DNA of 10,123 nucleotides from Sphingobacteriaceae bacterium (GTDB taxonomy: Bacteria; Bacteroidota; Bacteroidia; B-17B0; Aurantibacillaceae): positions 1-10,123 of the forward strand of contig JANYCL010000471.1 in assembly GCA_025360355.1 (NCBI GenBank), written 5' to 3'. This document shows, in pieces, positions 7,216 through 10,123 of the stretch. Position numbers and translations under genes: made by a program. How positions within the stretch are numbered: the stretch's first letter is position 1; each line of letters begins with the position of its first letter. A model generated the notes under the pieces. That model did not search any database, had not been told where the DNA came from, and was given only the letters and a program-made list of their open reading frames with translations.

Positions 7216-9237
7216 ATGAAATTTTCAATAAATAATTGTTTTTTTATTTTTTTAATATTCACTGCGCTGAATATTAGATCTCAGAATAATGTTGTTTACA
7301 TTAAGTCATTTGTAAAACAGAACGAAATTTTATTTCGCTGGGTTCCTGTAAATAGGCAAGTATTTGATCTTGCTAATAAGAATGGATATAAAATCACCAG
7401 AGTAGATGAATCAGGAAATAGCATTGTTTTGGAACAGGCGTTAAAACCATATCAAAAAGAAGATACGATCTGGTTTTCGCTTCTAAAGAAAGGTGATAAT
7501 GCAATTTTTGCGGTGAATGCTCTTTATCAAAATAAAGCAAAGGCTAACCTTCCACAAAAAGAAAAAGAAAATAACGAAGGAATGGTTTACAACATGTTAT
7601 TGTTGAGCTGTAATTTCGATGTGGCGATTGCAAAAGCCTGCGGATTATTTTATAGCGATAAAAATTACGACAAAGCAAAAAAATACACTTATAAAATTGA
7701 GATAGATGGAATGCCGCCCACTTTAAAGTTTATTCCCGGAAACATTTCCGTTAATGCCGGCCAACTTTCAAAAAATATCCCAATAAATAATTTAAGCGGA
7801 ATTTTCAAAAACAAGAGTGTAAAATTGAAATGGAAAGCAACCGACTTTACTGAAAGTTACTCAGGTTATAACATCGAGCGTTCAAAAGATAGTGTAACGT
7901 ATCAGAAATTAAATAAGGCTCCTGTTATCCTAATAGCATCTCAGTTCGAGAAGAATAAACAATTTATTTTTTATGTAGATACATTTCCGACCGTAAAAGA
8001 AAAATATTATTACAGAATTAAAGGAGTAAACCATTTTGGTGAGGAATCGGATGGTTCAAATGTTGTTTCAGCAATAGGGTACGAGTCTTTAAATTCATTT
8101 CCTATTCTTGACAGTATTAAAGTCATTCAAAATAAAAGAGTATTTATGCATTTCAGAATGCAGGATAAAAAAGAAAATGAGAAACCAAAAGAATATTTTG
8201 TTGTGAGAGGGAAAAAAGACAAAGGACCTTATGAAAAAATATTCAGTTCTGCAAAGGCAACTGATTTTACAGATGATAAACCGGAGTCGAGTAATTATTA
8301 TAAAGCGGGTGCCATTAGTTATGGTGGTGATACTTTGTATTCTTATTCTTATTTGGCATTAATTAGCGATACAATTCCTCCATCACCTCCAAAAGGATTA
8401 AAAGCAACAGTTGATGCAAAAGGGAATGTTACTTTAAGCTGGGAGAAAAATCCGGAGCCTGATTTTAAAGGGTATAAAATTTTAAAAGCAAATGCATTGC
8501 ACGAAGAATTTGTTCAGATCAATAAAGAATTTGCCATTGAACCAAAATACAGCGACAAATTAAATTTAAAAACACTAACCAAAAATATTTATTATGCTGT
8601 TATTGCCACCGACAAACGTTATAATAATTCTGTAAAATGTCAGCCAATAGAAGTAAAACGTCCGGATACAATTGCACCTGCAAAACCGATACTAACAAAT
8701 TTAGAAGTGAAACCTAATGGAATAAAAGTAAATTGGATCAACAGCAATAGCGAAGATGTAAAATATTATGTTCTGTACAGAAGCACAGAGTTGGAATCAA
8801 AAGAAACAAAAATTAAGGAATGGAATGCTAAAGATAGCTTGAAGGAAATTTTGGACACGAATGTTGTTTTGGGTACTGGATACAAATATCGTTTATTGGT
8901 GAGTGATGACGATGATAACATCAGCGTTTCAAATAATCCTTACATAAAATACGAAACAGGTTACCGTAAAAAATTAAAGGATATAAAATTTGAAGTAGAC
9001 CGTAAATTAAAAACGGTAAAGCTAAAATGGAATTCTGAGAATGGAATTGAGAAATTTGTTTTGTACCGTTGTAAACAAGGTGGTACTTTAACGATCATAA
9101 AAACTTTTCCATCGGGAGTTACAGAATTTACAGATTCAACTGTAAGCATCAGCAACATTTACGAATACCGCATAAAACCCGTTTACACAAATGGAGCAGA
9201 GGGAATTATCAGCGATGCGGTAATTGTGGAGTATTAA
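7216..9237 (+). CDS. Exported protein with multiple fibronectin type III-like domains
   Basis: This 673-residue protein has a signal peptide ending near residue 22 (NIRS|QN). An N-terminal FN3-like module (about 24-165) contains EILFRWVP and NGYKITRV, interrupted by a charged and partly helical insertion at about 107-155. Five further FN3-like domains follow at about 198-288, 295-383, 388-482, 486-578 and 586-673. Each shows the KLKW or TLSWE type B-strand tryptophan, a GYKI/YYVLYR C-strand, and a YYYRIKGV or YKYRLLVSD F-strand; the third lacks the tryptophan (VFMHFRM). Domain boundaries carry PP-rich starts (DTIPPSPPKGL, DTIAPAKP). FN3 modules in bacteria usually serve as spacers or adhesion and carbohydrate-associated modules. 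There is no catalytic domain and no clear T9SS sorting domain at the end. It is the last gene of the operon and is probably exposed outside the inner membrane with its two partners. Confidence 0.85.
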   Translation: MKFSINNCFFIFLIFTALNIRSQNNVVYIKSFVKQNEILFRWVPVNRQVFDLANKNGYKITRVDESGNSIVLEQALKPYQKEDTIWFSLLKKGDNAIFAVNALYQNKAKANLPQKEKENNEGMVYNMLLLSCNFDVAIAKACGLFYSDKNYDKAKKYTYKIEIDGMPPTLKFIPGNISVNAGQLSKNIPINNLSGIFKNKSVKLKWKATDFTESYSGYNIERSKDSVTYQKLNKAPVILIASQFEKNKQFIFYVDTFPTVKEKYYYRIKGVNHFGEESDGSNVVSAIGYESLNSFPILDSIKVIQNKRVFMHFRMQDKKENEKPKEYFVVRGKKDKGPYEKIFSSAKATDFTDDKPESSNYYKAGAISYGGDTLYSYSYLALISDTIPPSPPKGLKATVDAKGNVTLSWEKNPEPDFKGYKILKANALHEEFVQINKEFAIEPKYSDKLNLKTLTKNIYYAVIATDKRYNNSVKCQPIEVKRPDTIAPAKPILTNLEVKPNGIKVNWINSNSEDVKYYVLYRSTELESKETKIKEWNAKDSLKEILDTNVVLGTGYKYRLLVSDDDDNISVSNNPYIKYETGYRKKLKDIKFEVDRKLKTVKLKWNSENGIEKFVLYRCKQGGTLTIIKTFPSGVTEFTDSTVSISNIYEYRIKPVYTNGAEGIISDAVIVEY

Positions 9238-9238
9238 C

Positions 9239-9287
9239 TTAACCTCATCCGTCCGCTTCGCGGACACCTTCTCCTCAAAGGAGAAGG
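9239..9287 (-). repeat. Two-hairpin dispersed repeat, copy 2 (reverse orientation)
   Basis: On the + strand it reads TTAACCTCATCC (9239-9250), then stem GTCCGC (9251-9256) with GCGGAC (9260-9265), then CCTTCTCCT (9267-9275) with AGGAGAAGG (9279-9287). It is the reverse of copies 1 and 3. It starts one base after the stop codon of the FN3-like gene. With copy 3 it could act as a terminator between the two convergent genes. Confidence 0.85.
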
Positions 9288-9320
9288 GTTAGTTTGTGTT
9301 ATTTAAGAAATGTATTTTTT

Positions 9321-9371
9321 CCTTCTCCTTTGAGGAGAAGGTGTCTGCCTCCGGCAGACGGATGAGGTTAA
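9321..9371 (+). repeat. Two-hairpin dispersed repeat, copy 3
   Basis: Stem one is CCTTCTCCT (9321-9329) with AGGAGAAGG (9333-9341). Stem two is GTCTGCC (9343-9349) with GGCAGAC (9353-9359). The tail is GGATGAGGTTAA (9360-9371). It is 13 bases past the stop of the minus-strand gene and faces copy 2 across a 33-base spacer. The second stem differs from copies 1 and 2 but stays fully paired. Confidence 0.85.
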
Positions 9372-9384
9372 TAGAAAAAGTATT

Positions 9385-10123
9385 TTATTTCGTAACTGCC
9401 GGATCCAATTCAAAATTTAGTGTTTCGTCTTTTAACTTAACAGCATCAGTTTCGGTAAAAGTTCCTCTGAATAAAATTACCAAATTAACTTTTTGCATAT
9501 CCGTTGCTTTTCCGCCTTCCATCCGGTTCCATTTAAAAGTAATTTTTTCGCTCTTGCCTTTCGTTAATACAATAGGAGAAGAATTTTTTTTCTCATTGGC
9601 AATTTCAGTTCCATCGGGCATTTTTACTGCAGCTTTCCCGGGATTGATAACACCAATTTTACTTCCGGTATAACGGCATTCAAATTTTGCTTCGGTTTTA
9701 TCCGTTTCTTTTGTCAAACTAGTAAGTGAACAATTAAAACTCCCGGCGGTAAAATCATTTGTAGAAGCAGGTAATTTAAATTCAGGCGCTTCTAAAGCAG
9801 GAGCACTCGTACTTATTTTATACATGCCGCCCATTACAAAACTGTAATTGGTAACTAAAAAGTCAGTCGATACTAAATTCACCACTCTATGATCAGAGTC
9901 GGCCGGATAGATCATTAACATTTTTTCTTTTGGTTTTGCTTCTTTGTCGCCCGCTTTAAATGTACTCTCTTCGGGTTTGTACATTAATATATCATTGGTT
10001 TTATTAGCAATTTTCAATTTAAATTTGGTTGACTCTTTATCGGACGTACCATTATTGGTAGTGGCGGTAAAATCTTCGGCTTCCAGAGTGATGTCTTTGT
10101 AAAAAATTTCTTTATATTTTTTT
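9385..10123 (-). CDS. Beta-rich protein of unknown function, N-terminus outside window
   Basis: The minus-strand frame ends at the TAA at 9385-9387 and stays open to the right edge, giving about 245 residues. The apparent start near 10017 is a TTG inside the frame. The upstream codons (DITLEAEDFTATTNNGTSDK and so on) continue the same protein, so the true start is beyond the window. The visible part looks like two beta-sandwich modules: one around KLKIANKTNDILMYKPEEST, and one in the last 110 residues that ends in LNFELDPAVTK. The phrase 'function as ancillary ligand with other tethered domains' is not supported by any motif here; no catalytic residues or known family are evident. It converges on the FN3-like gene across the inverted repeat pair. 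A secreted or periplasmic protein is plausible, but the signal peptide region is not visible. Confidence 0.75.
   Translation of the reverse strand, partial: KKYKEIFYKDITLEAEDFTATTNNGTSDKESTKFKLKIANKTNDILMYKPEESTFKAGDKEAKPKEKMLMIYPADSDHRVVNLVSTDFLVTNYSFVMGGMYKISTSAPALEAPEFKLPASTNDFTAGSFNCSLTSLTKETDKTEAKFECRYTGSKIGVINPGKAAVKMPDGTEIANEKKNSSPIVLTKGKSEKITFKWNRMEGGKATDMQKVNLVILFRGTFTETDAVKLKDETLNFELDPAVTK

Noticed and set aside
9296..9673. Plus-strand reading frame of 125 codons
   Set aside because: It is antisense to the minus-strand gene and runs through repeat copy 3; its composition (S/F/V-rich) is typical of a shadow frame.
10015..10017. TTG start codon for the minus-strand gene
   Set aside because: The frame continues upstream to the window edge with protein-like sequence, so this is an internal codon.

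Overview
The window looks like chromosome of a member of the Bacteroidota. The DNA is AT-rich. Several secreted proteins have signal peptides ending in the Ser/Ala-Gln pattern common in that phylum (SFS|Q, VFA|Q). Start codons lack Shine-Dalgarno sequences, a TAnnTTTG-type promoter element lies upstream of one gene, and an ORF6N-domain gene is present. This assignment comes from sequence character only; no rRNA or tRNA is present to confirm it.

Layout, left to right. (1) Bases 1-993 are the 3' part of a + strand gene whose product joins the end of a YceI (lipocalin-like) domain to a DUF3471-like beta domain and a TPR region. (2) A small secreted protein of unknown function follows (1088-1615), preceded by a two-hairpin repeat. 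(3) Bases 1659-2326 form a compact unit: an ORF6N-domain DNA-binding protein gene with a near-perfect palindrome (arms GGTATCGCA/TGCGATACC) in front of it, inside its reading frame, and across its stop codon. (4) Bases 2327-2537 are non-coding and include a relatively GC-rich segment that can be folded by eye into a branched structure. (5) Bases 2538-9237 are a tight three-gene operon: an outer-membrane beta-barrel protein, a 982-residue exported beta-rich protein, and a protein with several fibronectin type III-like domains. The junctions are a TAATG overlap and a 2-base gap. (6) Two inverted copies of the two-hairpin repeat fill the gap between this operon and a convergent minus-strand gene, which encodes an unrecognised protein cut off by the right edge.

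Functionally, the three-gene operon probably makes a cell-surface assembly: a barrel in the outer membrane, a large exported partner, and an FN3-like adhesion or scaffold protein. I cannot name the system. The two most distinctive signals are the palindrome family tied to the ORF6N gene and the three-copy repeat in which the second hairpin stem changes by compensatory substitutions.
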